Shown here in pieces: positions 42,311 to 52,098 of a stretch of 64,000 nucleotides of DNA (the first letter of the stretch is position 1; the number at the start of each line of letters is the position of its first letter). The DNA is taken from assembly GCA_015099395.1 (NCBI GenBank), contig AP024096.1:8101485-8165484 (forward strand). Direction: 5' to 3'. A program made the position numbers and the translations under genes. The DNA comes from Ktedonobacteria bacterium brp13 (GTDB lineage Bacteria; Chloroflexota; Ktedonobacteria; Ktedonobacterales; Ktedonobacteraceae). The notes below the pieces were generated by a model that had not been told where the DNA came from, did not search any database, and saw only the letters and a list, made by a program, of their open reading frames with translations.

Positions 42311-43295
42311 GCTTGTGTCGTAGCGTTGGTGTATTATTGATATCGCGCAATGCATCTTGGAATGCATGCTCTATCTCTGTCGTGAGACGTGCTGTGAGTT
42401 GGTTTGCCCACTCGTCATCCCAGGCATCCTTGCTTTGGAGATAATACTGACAACGTATTAATGGGTCGTGCATTGTGGCGGGGAATGTGCCTGTAACGGT
42501 TACCATCTCAAGCAAAGTTGGTCCTTCGTTTGAACGAGCACGATCCATCGCCTGGTGCATAGCAGTATAGACAGCGGCAACGTCTGTGCCATCGATACAG
42601 TGACGGCGAAGTTCTACCGGGAGCACCATATTTTGAAGACAGGATGGCGTATAGTGTATGGCTGGCGTTGGTGTAGTGGGTGGATGTAGCGAACTGGCAT
42701 GTTCACAAATAAAAACGATGGGTAACTGGTGTTGTGCAGCGAAATGCAGTGCCTCAGTAAAATCCGCTTCATTGGTGACTTCGTCTCCACAGTAGGCCAC
42801 GGTGACTGCTGAGGCTTTTCGTAGTTTGCATGCAAAGGCAATTCCTACAGCATGTAACAACTGAGTGGCGACCGGGACGGGACCAGTGACGGTATTATGT
42901 TTGTGATATCCCCAGTGCTGGAACGATTGTGCGGTAGCAATTTCTTGCCTGTCTCCTTGTTCCGCCTGATCCATCGGACGATCCTTGTGCGTTTGCCCGG
43001 CCTGGCTGTGCGTCTGTAAATAAGAGCGAAAAACTTCGTAGGGTGTCATACCGATGGTAAGCACCACACCGAGATCTCGATAGTAGGGCAATGTAAAGTC
43101 TTGCCCGACCTCAATGCAGAGCGCACTGCCTACCTGTATCGCTTCGTGACCACGGCAACTGGCAAGCGGCTCTATCATTCTCTGGTCGCAAAGTTGCTGG
43201 GCGCGCTCGTCAATGATACGCGTCAAGAGCATCTTTGCGTATAGATCTCGCAATAGGTTTGTAGAAAGATTTACACATGTCATTTGCCAGCACAC
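42303..43295 (-). CDS. Divergent thiamine-diphosphate E1 alpha-like protein
   Basis: 330 residues from ATG 43295. The fold of pyruvate/branched-chain dehydrogenase E1 alpha is clear: DLYAKMLLTRIIDERA, SCRGHEAIQVGSA, LPYYRDLGVVLTIGMTPYEV, and HCIDGTDVAAVYTAMHQAM. The thiamine-diphosphate motif is degenerate: GDEVTNEADFTEALHFAAQ then VFICEHASS, where GDG has become GDE and the terminal NN is replaced by HA. The usual phosphorylation-loop region is also altered. It may bind cofactor poorly and act as a regulator or use another partner. It is divergent from the canonical fused E1 at 43651. Confidence 0.85.
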   Translation of the reverse strand: MCWQMTCVNLSTNLLRDLYAKMLLTRIIDERAQQLCDQRMIEPLASCRGHEAIQVGSALCIEVGQDFTLPYYRDLGVVLTIGMTPYEVFRSYLQTHSQAGQTHKDRPMDQAEQGDRQEIATAQSFQHWGYHKHNTVTGPVPVATQLLHAVGIAFACKLRKASAVTVAYCGDEVTNEADFTEALHFAAQHQLPIVFICEHASSLHPPTTPTPAIHYTPSCLQNMVLPVELRRHCIDGTDVAAVYTAMHQAMDRARSNEGPTLLEMVTVTGTFPATMHDPLIRCQYYLQSKDAWDDEWANQLTARLTTEIEHAFQDALRDINNTPTLRHKHE

Positions 43296-43650
43296 TTTAT
43301 TTCTTGCCTATTGGCTCAATTCCTATCTACCAGCAGAAAACTGACAGAACACGTCTCAAAGAAAGAAAGAGTCAGACACATTATAGTGTCCAATCTCTAG
43401 CACTGTCTAGTGACACAATTGTTGATCCATGCGGACATATTTCTAAAAGGTAATAACAGTGATGATTGTCTATGGATAGATGCGACAACATAGTAAAGAA
43501 GCCAAGGAGAGAAAATTCAGTAAAAGATTTGCTATACTCATTGCTTTTCATCGCCACCAACCTTATAATGGTGTTGTGATTTATTATTCGGGTGTATCGA
43601 TGAAGCCTACAAGAGTCAATGCAGACAAATATGTGGAGGCAATACGTAAA
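43296..43650. other. Divergent promoter region of the two E1-type genes
   Basis: 355 bases upstream of both E1-type genes. AT-rich; a TTGCTATACTC word near 43530 and other -10-like words occur, but no pair with correct spacing is convincing. In-frame extension of the plus-strand gene covers much of it without a ribosome site. Confidence 0.35.
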
Positions 43651-45747
43651 ATGACAGTCAATATTCGCGCTACAGAGACCGATACATCGGCAGCGTCGCT
43701 GGATGTGGTCGCGCTTTATCGCACGATGCTTACAGCACGGGTGATGAATGATCTGCTTAAAATTCGTAAGACGCAAGGTCGATTTCCTTTTTATATAGGA
43801 TGCGCTGGGCATGAGACGATGGCGGCAGTGGTTGCGGCACTCAATGAAAATGATTGGCTCGCTTTATACTATCGAGATCTAGCTGCGTGGCTACAGCGCA
43901 CCGGCGATCTTGAGGGCCCCTTGCGTGAAGCCTATTCGCGTGTGAGTGGACCAATGAACGGGGGTCGCAATATGCCCTCGCACTATGCAAGCAAGCAATT
44001 TCATATTCTTCCTGGTGTGAGCGAGGTTGCTGGCTTGAATCCCTTTGCCGGTGGTATCGGTTTCTCACTGCAACGAGACAAAAGTAATGGCATAATTCTT
44101 TGTTCGACTGGTGATGGTGGGGCAGCGACCAATGATTTCTCTGTTTCATGTAAACAAGCGGGTATTTATCGTTTGCCCATGTTGCTGGTGGTTGAAGACA
44201 ACAACTGGGCGATCACTTTCCAGGGAGGCAGTCAATGGTCGGGCTCGTTGGTTGAGACGGCGCTGGCATCCAACATCTATGCCGAAGAGGTAGATGGTAC
44301 TGATGTCATAGCGACCTATGAAGCGTCCTGTCGTCTTATCGAGCATATTCGATCAGGACAGGGCCCTGCTTTGCTGCATTTGAAGCTTGGCCTGCTTGAT
44401 GCACATTCCAGTAGTACTGATATTAAATCCTATCGTAAGAAGGAAGAGATTGAACTGACAAAAGAAGTTAAAGATCCGGTTAAGAACTTTGGCCGTTGGA
44501 TCGTTGAGCAGGGTCTACTGGAAGAGGCAGATCTGGAGAGCATGCGTAAAGAGATCCGTGCTCATCTGGATCGTATCGAACAGGAGATCTTGAAAGAGCC
44601 TGGTCGTACCTCTGCGCAGGTAATGGATCACGTGGTGAACGTACCCGAGTGGCGTGAGAATATTCCACGTGGCGCGAAGCGTACGATGACTATGCTCGGT
44701 GCCATCAATGAGTCGTTGGTAGAATTGGCACAACGAGATCCTGGCTTCTTTGTGTTGGGACAGGATGTTGGTAGTCCTAAAGGTGGTGTCTTTGGTGCGA
44801 CCGCGTCGCTAGTGACGCAGGTTCCAGGACGAGCGATCAGTAGTCCGCTCAATGAGCAACTCATCATTGGTATTGTTTCGGGTGCTGGTCTGCGCGATGG
44901 GAAAGCTCGTTGTGCCGAGATCCAGTTCGTCGATTATCATCAATCGGCGACGCAAACGATCCGCCTGGCAGCCCGTTTCCTTTATCAGACCGATGGCAAA
45001 TGGAATTCACCGCTGTTGATTCGTGCCAAATCTGGTAGTGGTGGTGGTGGTCCTATTTCGAGTAGTTCCGCTGGTGGCGGTGCCTATGGGCATTCTAATA
45101 CAGGTGAACAATGGTTCACGAGCATACCCGGCATGATCACAGTCTGTCCGGCTTCCCCTTATGACGCGAAGGGACTTCTGTTAGAATCCGCACGTGCACA
45201 GTCTCCCGTCACGTTCTTAGAGCGTGGACGTCTCTATCGTTCAGAGCCGCCGAAGGATAGTGAGGGCCACATTCTTGAGCAGATGGCGCAATACTGGGAA
45301 GTACCCGAAGGCTACTATACCCTTCCGCTTGGCAAGGCTCGTCGTCTCAAGTTTGGTGTTGGCCCTACCGATATCGCCATCATCGCCTGGGGTACGATGG
45401 TCCTGGAGGCGTGTACTGCTGCCGCCAATACAGTGAAACGCGACGGTGGTGCAATCGAGGTTGTCGATCTGCGTACGCTCATGCCGCTGGATACCGATGC
45501 CATTGCAGCCGCTGTAAAGGATGCCAACCGTGTCATCGTTGTGACTGAAGAGATCGACATGACCAGCTTTGGTCGTCACGTCCATTCATGGATCGTGCAG
45601 CACTGCTTCTATGATTTGGATTGCGTGCCGGCCTTTATTTCAGCGGTTGCCGCCCCTCCGGCCCCCTACGACGAATCTGAAGAGCAGGTATTCTATCCAA
45701 CCTCGCAGACCATTGAGGCAGCTATTACTACAATACTGGCGGAATAA
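43651..45747 (+). CDS. Fused E1 alpha-beta 2-oxoacid dehydrogenase
   Basis: 698 residues from ATG 43651, chosen for GGAGG 11 bases upstream; in-frame ATG 43600 and 43480 lack sites. The alpha half has the canonical thiamine motif STGDGGAATNDF ending VVEDNNWAIT, and MNGGRNMPSHYASKQF. The beta half follows from about 345 (MLGAINESLVELAQRDPGFF, GQDVGSPKGGVFGAT, SSPLNEQLIIGIVSGAGLRD, FVDYHQSATQTI). Single-chain E1 enzymes of this kind decarboxylate branched-chain 2-oxoacids or pyruvate and pass the acyl group to a lipoyl E2. No E2 or E3 is adjacent. A strong hairpin terminator follows. Confidence 0.92.
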   Translation: MTVNIRATETDTSAASLDVVALYRTMLTARVMNDLLKIRKTQGRFPFYIGCAGHETMAAVVAALNENDWLALYYRDLAAWLQRTGDLEGPLREAYSRVSGPMNGGRNMPSHYASKQFHILPGVSEVAGLNPFAGGIGFSLQRDKSNGIILCSTGDGGAATNDFSVSCKQAGIYRLPMLLVVEDNNWAITFQGGSQWSGSLVETALASNIYAEEVDGTDVIATYEASCRLIEHIRSGQGPALLHLKLGLLDAHSSSTDIKSYRKKEEIELTKEVKDPVKNFGRWIVEQGLLEEADLESMRKEIRAHLDRIEQEILKEPGRTSAQVMDHVVNVPEWRENIPRGAKRTMTMLGAINESLVELAQRDPGFFVLGQDVGSPKGGVFGATASLVTQVPGRAISSPLNEQLIIGIVSGAGLRDGKARCAEIQFVDYHQSATQTIRLAARFLYQTDGKWNSPLLIRAKSGSGGGGPISSSSAGGGAYGHSNTGEQWFTSIPGMITVCPASPYDAKGLLLESARAQSPVTFLERGRLYRSEPPKDSEGHILEQMAQYWEVPEGYYTLPLGKARRLKFGVGPTDIAIIAWGTMVLEACTAAANTVKRDGGAIEVVDLRTLMPLDTDAIAAAVKDANRVIVVTEEIDMTSFGRHVHSWIVQHCFYDLDCVPAFISAVAAPPAPYDESEEQVFYPTSQTIEAAITTILAE

Positions 45748-45761
45748 CACAGCATGTGATG

Positions 45762-45804
45762 GGCGAGTCTGAGAGAACACCATAATATATCTCTCAGGCT
45801 CGCC
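45762..45804 (+). terminator. Hairpin terminator after the E1 gene
   Basis: GGCGAGTCTGAGAGA (45762-45776) pairs with TCTCTCAGGCTCGCC (45790-45804), 15 bp with one G-T wobble, 13-base loop, then GTTTCAT. Confidence 0.8.
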
Positions 45805-46054
45805 GTTTCATAGTGTACAATAGCAGTGAGAGATGCAGATTTGACAGCACTGGTTTTAGGTTCTCCCCTGATCGTCTTATAGTCTTTTAACAAGACGGGA
45901 CTTTGGGGTAAACGAGCGTAAATATCGACGAATGTGAGAATCTGTGCTATATTGCGTTTACCTCTAATGTATATAATAGGTAGGTTGAGGGGGCTTTGTA
46001 TGATTGTACATATTGAAAGATAGCCCTCTTTTGAAGGCACGAGGAGATGCAGGA
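45805..46054. other. Intergenic region before the zinc-ribbon gene
   Basis: AT-rich; contains TATATAATAGG near 45970, a plausible -10 region for the zinc-ribbon gene at 46055. No coding remnant seen. Confidence 0.35.
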
Positions 46055-46849
46055 ATGGTCGCTTGTTCTCATTGCGGGCGCGACGTAACCGGGAAAAAGT
46101 TTTGTCCAGATTGTGGTGCCGCTGTTTCACATTGCCCTGCTTGCCAGGCATCAGTGGCAGTCGGTAGCGCTTTTTGTACGGAGTGCGGACATGACATGCG
46201 TGTAGCCGCCAATGCCACGAACACTGTGAGTACCAACCTGAGTTGTCCGCAGTGTGGTAAACAGAATGCGCCTGATATGCGCTTCTGTGGTGGGTGTGGC
46301 TATCATCTGACGGGTGCCGCAGCATCTCCGTCGGATCCATATGCTTCATCTGCACCACAGTATCAGCAGCAACAGGGTGCATCTTATCAGTATCCGCAGC
46401 AGCAGCCAGGCTATCAGCAGCAACCATCGTATCCTCAGCAGCAATACATGCAGCAGGGGGGCTACCAACCACAGCCAATGATGGGGCAGCAGCCAATGGT
46501 CCTGCGTTGCCCTACCTGTATGGCGATGGCCCCTGTTGGGAGTGTATCCTGCCCGGGTTGTCGTACCAGTCTGGCGGGTGTTTTGCCTACGCCAGCGGGT
46601 ATGCAGGGTCAGCAACAAGGTGGTTTTTTGCAGGGGAATAATGGTAAGATGGCGATGGGCGTGCTTGGTGGTGCTGCTGCTGTGCTTGGTGGTGAGATGC
46701 TCCTTCACGGAGTTGAGAACGGCATTGAGAATCGCGTAGAGGGCGATATGGGCTATGGTGGTCGCCATCATCATCATCATCGTCGCGACGATGACCGTGG
46801 GCCTCTGGGAGGACTGGGAGAATTGGCGGACGACATCGGTCTGTTCTAA
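46055..46849 (+). CDS. Multi-zinc-ribbon protein with Q/Y/P-rich linker (DZANK-like)
   Basis: 264 residues from ATG 46055, preceded by GAGGAGATGCAGG. Four to five CxxC pairs form zinc ribbons in the first 90 residues (CSHCG, CPDCG, CPACQ, CTECG, CPQCG, CGGCG). A 60-residue Gln/Tyr/Pro-rich linker leads to another pair (CPTC...CPGC). The C terminus has a glycine-rich helix (MGVLGGAAAVLGGEMLLHGV) and a His/Asp stretch with five consecutive His. Zinc-ribbon plus glycine helix proteins are common in Chloroflexota and may sit at membranes. Function unknown. Confidence 0.82.
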   Translation: MVACSHCGRDVTGKKFCPDCGAAVSHCPACQASVAVGSAFCTECGHDMRVAANATNTVSTNLSCPQCGKQNAPDMRFCGGCGYHLTGAAASPSDPYASSAPQYQQQQGASYQYPQQQPGYQQQPSYPQQQYMQQGGYQPQPMMGQQPMVLRCPTCMAMAPVGSVSCPGCRTSLAGVLPTPAGMQGQQQGGFLQGNNGKMAMGVLGGAAAVLGGEMLLHGVENGIENRVEGDMGYGGRHHHHHRRDDDRGPLGGLGELADDIGLF

Positions 46850-46991
46850 AGATTTCTTAATACGGACGTAATCACATTGATGTACTGTATATTGCAAGAG
46901 AAGTGAGTGCTCAGGCCTGTGTAGCTTCTCTCTCTCTTGCATATGCAGTGCATCAAAATTTTGCTTTTCTTCCTATTGTTATCTGTGTCTG
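46850..46991. other. Intergenic region with imperfect hairpin
   Basis: GCAAGAGAAG (about 46894) and CTTCTCTCTCTCTTGC (about 46926-46941) form an imperfect stem that may terminate the zinc-ribbon gene. Otherwise no feature. Confidence 0.4.
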
Positions 46992-47020
46992 TTGCGACTG
47001 TTCGTCAAACCTACTATAAT
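46992..47020 (+). promoter_or_regulatory. Sigma70-type promoter for the M16 peptidase gene
   Basis: TTGCGA (46992-46997), 17 bases, TATAAT (47015-47020). Predicted start about 155 bases before the ATG at 47181. Confidence 0.65.
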
Positions 47021-47180
47021 ACTGCGAGAATAACCTAAATTCTGTCTACCGAATATGCAAAGAAATACTTTCCAGCAGGAATTGTATCAGTAACTCTTGA
47101 TCAGGAATCATAAGGAGAATAGGGCACTTTTCCCATGCGTCAGTGTGGGTAAGGTAAGAGGCCGTGTGCCCAATCATCGA

Positions 47181-48458
47181 ATGAATTACGAGCGAACAAT
47201 ATTACCCAATGGTCTACGCCTACTTACTACCCACATGCCAGGTATGCGTTCAGCGAGCATTGCTTTCTTCTTTTCTGTTGGCTCGCGCTACGAGCCAGAT
47301 GCTCTGGCGGGAGTCTCGCATTTTATCGAGCATATGCTCTTTAAAGGCTCTGTGCATTATCCTAGTGCCAGGGCTATCTCAGAGGCAATCGAGGGGGTTG
47401 GGGGCAACTTTAATGGCAGCACAGCAAAAGAATTGACTGCCTATACAGCTCGCGTACCAGGTGAATACCTGCCTGTGGTTCTTCAGGTCATGGCTGATAT
47501 GATACGTAACCCGTTGTTTGATGAGCAGGAGCTTGAGAAGGAACGTAGTGTCATTATTGAAGAGATAAGTTCCACACAGGATGATCCACAGGAGTGGGTG
47601 AGTCTCTTAGCCGACGAGGTTATGTGGCCTGATCTCCCTCTGGGGCGTGATGATGCCGGCTCGGTTGCTTCTGTCTCGTGTTTGCAACGGCAACAATTGC
47701 TCGATTATTTACATACATTTTATCGACCCAATTCGCTGGTTATCAGTGTTGCAGGCAATATCGATACTGCGCAGGTTCTAGAACAGGTGACCGCTCTCTT
47801 TGGCGATTGGGAGCCAGGTGAGCATCCTCACTGGAGCGAATGTCTTCCTCCACGTGACGCGAAGCTTACTCATATCATCAAGAAGAAGACCGAGCAGACG
47901 AATATCTGTCTTACAACACTGGGTACAGCATATGCATCTTCTGACTATAATCCTCTCTTACTTATCAATGGTATTTTAGGTGATGGGATGAGCTCTCGCC
48001 TCTTCCAGTCGATTCGTGAGGAGCAAGGGCTAGCCTATGATATTGGCAGTTACTTCAACAGTTATTATGAGACTGGCAGTATGGTGGTGAGCGCGGGTGT
48101 CGATCCATCACGCACCCAGGAGACGATACGTGCGATCATTACCGAACTTGAGCGTTTGTGTCGGGAGCCAGTTCTGGTTGATGAGTTAGAGCGCATCAAA
48201 GCATATGTGTGCGGGGGCATTGTACTTAGCCTGGAAGGGACACAACAGGTAGCTTCCTGGTTAGGTAGCCAGGAATGTCTGTATAACCGTGTATGGGATA
48301 TAGACGAGGTGGTAGCAAAGGTGAATGCTGTTACCGTTGAGGATATACAGCGTGTAGCGCGGATCTGCTTTGCTCCTGAATGGCGTCGCCTGGCGATTAT
48401 TGGGCCTGATGATCCTCGCCAGGTAGTCAGGTTCGAGAGGTTGCTCGCAGGTGCGTAA
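47181..48458 (+). CDS. M16-family zinc metallopeptidase
   Basis: 425 residues from ATG 47181 (MNYERTILPNGLRLLTTHMP), the usual M16 start; the frame runs back to 47097 without resemblance. The inverted zinc motif HxxEH is His47-Phe-Ile-Glu50-His51 (VSHFIEHMLFKGS), with third ligand Glu127 (ERSVIIEEI). The C-terminal half has LLINGILGDGMSSRLFQSIR. Such processing peptidases degrade peptides in the cytoplasm. A pair of M16 proteins often acts together; only one is seen. The TPR giant gene follows after 24 bases. Confidence 0.94.
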   Translation: MNYERTILPNGLRLLTTHMPGMRSASIAFFFSVGSRYEPDALAGVSHFIEHMLFKGSVHYPSARAISEAIEGVGGNFNGSTAKELTAYTARVPGEYLPVVLQVMADMIRNPLFDEQELEKERSVIIEEISSTQDDPQEWVSLLADEVMWPDLPLGRDDAGSVASVSCLQRQQLLDYLHTFYRPNSLVISVAGNIDTAQVLEQVTALFGDWEPGEHPHWSECLPPRDAKLTHIIKKKTEQTNICLTTLGTAYASSDYNPLLLINGILGDGMSSRLFQSIREEQGLAYDIGSYFNSYYETGSMVVSAGVDPSRTQETIRAIITELERLCREPVLVDELERIKAYVCGGIVLSLEGTQQVASWLGSQECLYNRVWDIDEVVAKVNAVTVEDIQRVARICFAPEWRRLAIIGPDDPRQVVRFERLLAGA

Positions 48459-48482
48459 AGCGGGAAGAGGAGACCAAGTTTT

Positions 48483-51400
48483 ATGGCACAAATAACGCTT
48501 CGTGACTATTTACAGGAGACCGAGGACGCGATCCGTTCAAAACGCATTGATGAGGCTCTTGCCAGTTGTCAGTATATTCTTGCATACTTTCCTGAGTTTC
48601 TCGAAGCGCAGCGTCTTCTTGGGGAGGTCTATCTGGCACAGGGACGGCTTGAAGATGCGCGTAATGCCTTCGATTGGGTGTTGACAAATGATCCCGAAAA
48701 CGTTGTTGCTTACTGTAGCCGTGCTCAGGTAAGTGAGCATACGTCGGATTATGATACGGCTTTAGATTGCTATCAACAGGCATATGAATTGAGCCGTGGC
48801 AACAGCCATATTCGGCAGGCGTTCAATCAATTGAGTGCCAGGGCCGGGCAGCAGGGTTTTATGTTCTCGCGTGCTGGTCTGGCTCGACTTTATATGCGTG
48901 GTGATCTGCTGGCACAGGCGGTACAAGAATGGGATATCGTGCTTGCTATAATGCCTGATCGCCTGGATGCTCGCACTGGTTTGCTGGAGGCGTACTGGCG
49001 TCAGGGTCTCTATGACCGGGTCTCGCAATTGGCTGAGCAGATCTTGCAAGATGTGCCAGGTTGCGTGAAGGCTTTACTCATGCTGGCACATGTGATGGCT
49101 CCTCAGGATATGTTACGTTCGCGGGACCTGATTCAGCGTGTCTGCTCACTCGATCCAGACTTGCAGATGGCTCATGAACTGTTTGCAGATCACAAGAAGA
49201 GCCTGCCTGGTGATCCTTTCTTAAAACTACTAGATCGCCCTGCTGCAACTCTTGGCGAGCCTGACCGTGCAGCCGCATCCGTTGCTTCAAGCAATGGGCA
49301 TCTGCAGCTAAGTGGCTCCAACTCCTCTGATTCTGGTACACCTTCGATCTCTGATCAACTGGCGAATTGGGGGGGCGCTGAGAACTGGAACAACGAGTCA
49401 ACGTTGCTGAAGCCACGTTCTGATACTCCAGAGCAGACACCATCTGCGCCTTCTCTGCCCGCTGCGCAAGCAGATCCAGCTATGCCTTCATGGATGTCGG
49501 ATGATGCCTTTGGACGTGGTTTCTATGCTAGCCCGGATGCTTTATCTGCCCCGTCCGAGGGCTCTAATGCGGGTTTACGTCCAGATGCTAGCCAGTCTGG
49601 CTCTCCCTCTGAAGCACAGTGGGGGAATGCTGTTTGGAATGCAAATACAGAGAATCAGCTTCCTGAAGGTGCTCCAATACCGTCTGAGCCCTGGCAGTCG
49701 TTACAGAATGTGCTGAATGATATTAGCCCTGAAGCAGCGCGTCAGATGTCAGATCATGGACTGGATGCGAGCCCTTTCTCTTCACCATTACAGCCGCCAA
49801 CCCCGTCTGATGGTAGCGGCAGTAACTGGGATCTGCCTGGCTCTCTGCGTCAGCGTGAAGCACAGCAAAAGAGCGAGCCGCCGATTTCACAAGAGCCAGC
49901 TTCCTTACCTGATAGCTCTAATGCTATCAACTCTTCTAGCAGTTGGTCGCTTGCACCACAGGAGGCTGCGAAAGCTCCTGCTCCGCCTGCCTGGCTAAGT
50001 ATGTTGACGCAAGCTGAGCCAGTACAACCAGTAGCGCCAGTCTCGCCGTTCCCTGATCCCGCTACGCAATATCAGCCTCCAGTGCCAACTCAAGTAGAGC
50101 CAGTGCAGCAGATACCAGTGCCAACTCAAGCGGAGCCAGTGCAGCAGATACCAGTGCCAACTCAAGCGGAGCCAGCGCAAGCGGAGTCAGTAGCTACACA
50201 GGATGACGATGAGGATGAGATGCCTGATTGGGCACGGATGATGCAATCCGATGATGCCGACGGTGAGGAGCCGGATGAAGATTCTTTCTTTGGTCCTGCA
50301 TGGCTACGCTCTCTCGGTGCAATGGATGAACCTGGTGCCGAACAGCCAGTATCGCCTCCCGCTTTAGAGCAACCGTCAGCCGTATCAACTCCTGATATTA
50401 CTGATAGTGTTGAACCTGTGCAGCCTGAACCGGAGCGGCCACAACAACCAGAAGTACCAGCGCAAGCGGAGCCAGTGCGGCAATGGCAACTGGCTCAGGA
50501 GCCGCAGCAACCTGCAGCTAACCCTTCCTGGATGGATTGGCAGTCAGCGCTAGAGAGCCCACCAGCAGCAGCTATAAATAATTCATGGTGGCAAGAGTCA
50601 TCAGAGCAATACGACCCCTTTGCTGGTACCGGTCAGCGGCAGGAATCCCAGCCAGTAAAAGAACAAAGTAACTCGTGGTTATCCAATTCTGGAGCTGATG
50701 CTTTCTCGTTTGCTCCACAACAGCAGAACGAAGAGTCCCAACCAATCCAGTCGCAGCCTTATAGTCAACCTCCTTTCGAGCCGGAGCTGCAGTTGCCGGC
50801 TGCTGCAAGCATGCCTGACCAACCAGACCCGGTGACTGACGATCCGTGGGCGAAGTTAAGTCAACAGTTGCAGGATAAATCTATTGATTATGCCTGGCTT
50901 GAGCAACTTGCAAATGGGCAGCAGTCGTCGGCACCTGCTGAAGCACCTGTACCTGCTGTGCCTGTCGAACCTGTGTCAGAAGAATCGCAGCATGTGCAGC
51001 AGGAACACTCTGAGCAACATGTTATTGCGACCCTGGAAGAGTTGGATCAGCGTTTACGCTCACGCGGCTTTATAACATTGGAGCCGAACTCGTTGGCTTC
51101 GATTGCTCAGTCTTCTGAATCGTCCGCAGCCGACCACCCAATGGAAGAGATGATTGCAGCCGAAACCGATCCGCAACCAGAGCGTGAAGAGCCAGCAATT
51201 GAGCCATATGCTGAACCTTCGCTTTACTCCGCCTTTGCCGAATTAAGTGAGGCTTTTAAGCCGCAGCAAGCTACCGAACAACAGGCAGAACCAGCCTGGT
51301 TTGCGGCATTACAGTCGGAGCAGCATGCTCAGCCAGAACTACCAGCGGCCAATGTGCAGAATCCAGTCCCAGTTATGCCGTCACCGGCTGTACCTGTGCC

Positions 51401-51992
51401 GCCGACACCATCACAACAGAGCTCGTTTGTCTCAGGTCCAACAGGAACAATTCCTTTCGAGCCTGCACCTGTGCCCTACGAGGTGTCGCAGCCAGCACCA
51501 GTGGCACGACCAAATCCTCTACTGGATAGCGAGCTAGAGACAACCATGAAGCGACCAGCAGTACGCTTACAGCCAGTGAAGCAACGGATCCTTGCGCAAG
51601 AGTTGCGTCCTGCTCCAGTGACACATCCGGAGTATGGGCAGAGTCGACAAGGACAGCAAGGACAGCCGGGACAACAATTCAATCATGAGCAAGCAGGTTA
51701 CTCTACGATTGATGGGAATGTGAGCTATCGTGAGCGTCTGGTACATGGGTATCAAGCTCAGCTCGTTGGCGATTATGACAACGCAATGCAAGAGTATCGT
51801 ATCATTATTCGTAATGCCCCAGAGTTACTGAGCGAGGTTGTGAGTAATGTACGGGCTCTGCTCAAACTGGCTCCTAAATATTCTGCTGGTTATCGTGTTC
51901 TTGGCGATGCTTATATGCGCCAGGGAGAATACTTGCAGGCCATGGAAGCGTATAATAAAGCTCTGACAATGGCTAAGAAGGCCAGAAACTAG
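48483..51992 (+). CDS. Very long TPR protein with disordered Pro/Gln/Glu-rich centre
   Basis: 1169 residues from ATG 48483 (AGAGGAGACC upstream). TPR units occupy roughly residues 1-240 (RSKRIDEALASCQYILAYFP, LAQGRLEDARNAFDWVLTND) and the last 110 (LVGDYDNAMQEYRIIIRNAP, YLQAMEAYNKALTMAKKA). The 800-residue centre is low complexity, Pro/Gln/Glu/Ser rich, with scattered Trp motifs such as PSWMDW, PAWFAAL and PPAWLSML, possibly short linear binding motifs. A 12-residue unit PVPTQAEPVQQI is repeated. Probably a scaffold that brings partners together. The roadblock gene follows after 106 bases. Confidence 0.88.
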   Translation: MAQITLRDYLQETEDAIRSKRIDEALASCQYILAYFPEFLEAQRLLGEVYLAQGRLEDARNAFDWVLTNDPENVVAYCSRAQVSEHTSDYDTALDCYQQAYELSRGNSHIRQAFNQLSARAGQQGFMFSRAGLARLYMRGDLLAQAVQEWDIVLAIMPDRLDARTGLLEAYWRQGLYDRVSQLAEQILQDVPGCVKALLMLAHVMAPQDMLRSRDLIQRVCSLDPDLQMAHELFADHKKSLPGDPFLKLLDRPAATLGEPDRAAASVASSNGHLQLSGSNSSDSGTPSISDQLANWGGAENWNNESTLLKPRSDTPEQTPSAPSLPAAQADPAMPSWMSDDAFGRGFYASPDALSAPSEGSNAGLRPDASQSGSPSEAQWGNAVWNANTENQLPEGAPIPSEPWQSLQNVLNDISPEAARQMSDHGLDASPFSSPLQPPTPSDGSGSNWDLPGSLRQREAQQKSEPPISQEPASLPDSSNAINSSSSWSLAPQEAAKAPAPPAWLSMLTQAEPVQPVAPVSPFPDPATQYQPPVPTQVEPVQQIPVPTQAEPVQQIPVPTQAEPAQAESVATQDDDEDEMPDWARMMQSDDADGEEPDEDSFFGPAWLRSLGAMDEPGAEQPVSPPALEQPSAVSTPDITDSVEPVQPEPERPQQPEVPAQAEPVRQWQLAQEPQQPAANPSWMDWQSALESPPAAAINNSWWQESSEQYDPFAGTGQRQESQPVKEQSNSWLSNSGADAFSFAPQQQNEESQPIQSQPYSQPPFEPELQLPAAASMPDQPDPVTDDPWAKLSQQLQDKSIDYAWLEQLANGQQSSAPAEAPVPAVPVEPVSEESQHVQQEHSEQHVIATLEELDQRLRSRGFITLEPNSLASIAQSSESSAADHPMEEMIAAETDPQPEREEPAIEPYAEPSLYSAFAELSEAFKPQQATEQQAEPAWFAALQSEQHAQPELPAANVQNPVPVMPSPAVPVPPTPSQQSSFVSGPTGTIPFEPAPVPYEVSQPAPVARPNPLLDSELETTMKRPAVRLQPVKQRILAQELRPAPVTHPEYGQSRQGQQGQPGQQFNHEQAGYSTIDGNVSYRERLVHGYQAQLVGDYDNAMQEYRIIIRNAPELLSEVVSNVRALLKLAPKYSAGYRVLGDAYMRQGEYLQAMEAYNKALTMAKKARN
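50080..50180 (+). repeat. 36-bp tandem repeat inside the TPR gene
   Basis: Nearly three copies of a 36-base unit (CAGTGCCAACTCAAGCGGAG followed by CCAGTGCAGCAGATAC), encoding PVPTQAEPVQQI. The first copy differs by two bases (GTA for GCG). Such repeats may vary in number between strains. Confidence 0.85.
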
Positions 51993-52019
51993 AAGCTGAG
52001 AATAAGGAAGCTAGAGGCA

Positions 52020-52045
52020 GGCGCGGCACTACTTATAGTCGCGCC
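52020..52045 (+). terminator. Weak hairpin after the TPR gene
   Basis: GGCGCG...CGCGCC with an inner ACT/AGT pairing, without a T tract. May partly separate the TPR and roadblock genes. Confidence 0.4.
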
Positions 52046-52098
52046 CTCTCAACACAATAACAAATGTATTCGTCGCATTTGTAAGAAGGAGTCATGAA

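Noticed and set aside
45693..46496. Minus-strand frame of 267 codons opposite the zinc-ribbon gene
   Set aside because: It spans the E1 terminator and is antisense to a clear zinc-ribbon protein; composition is non-protein-like.
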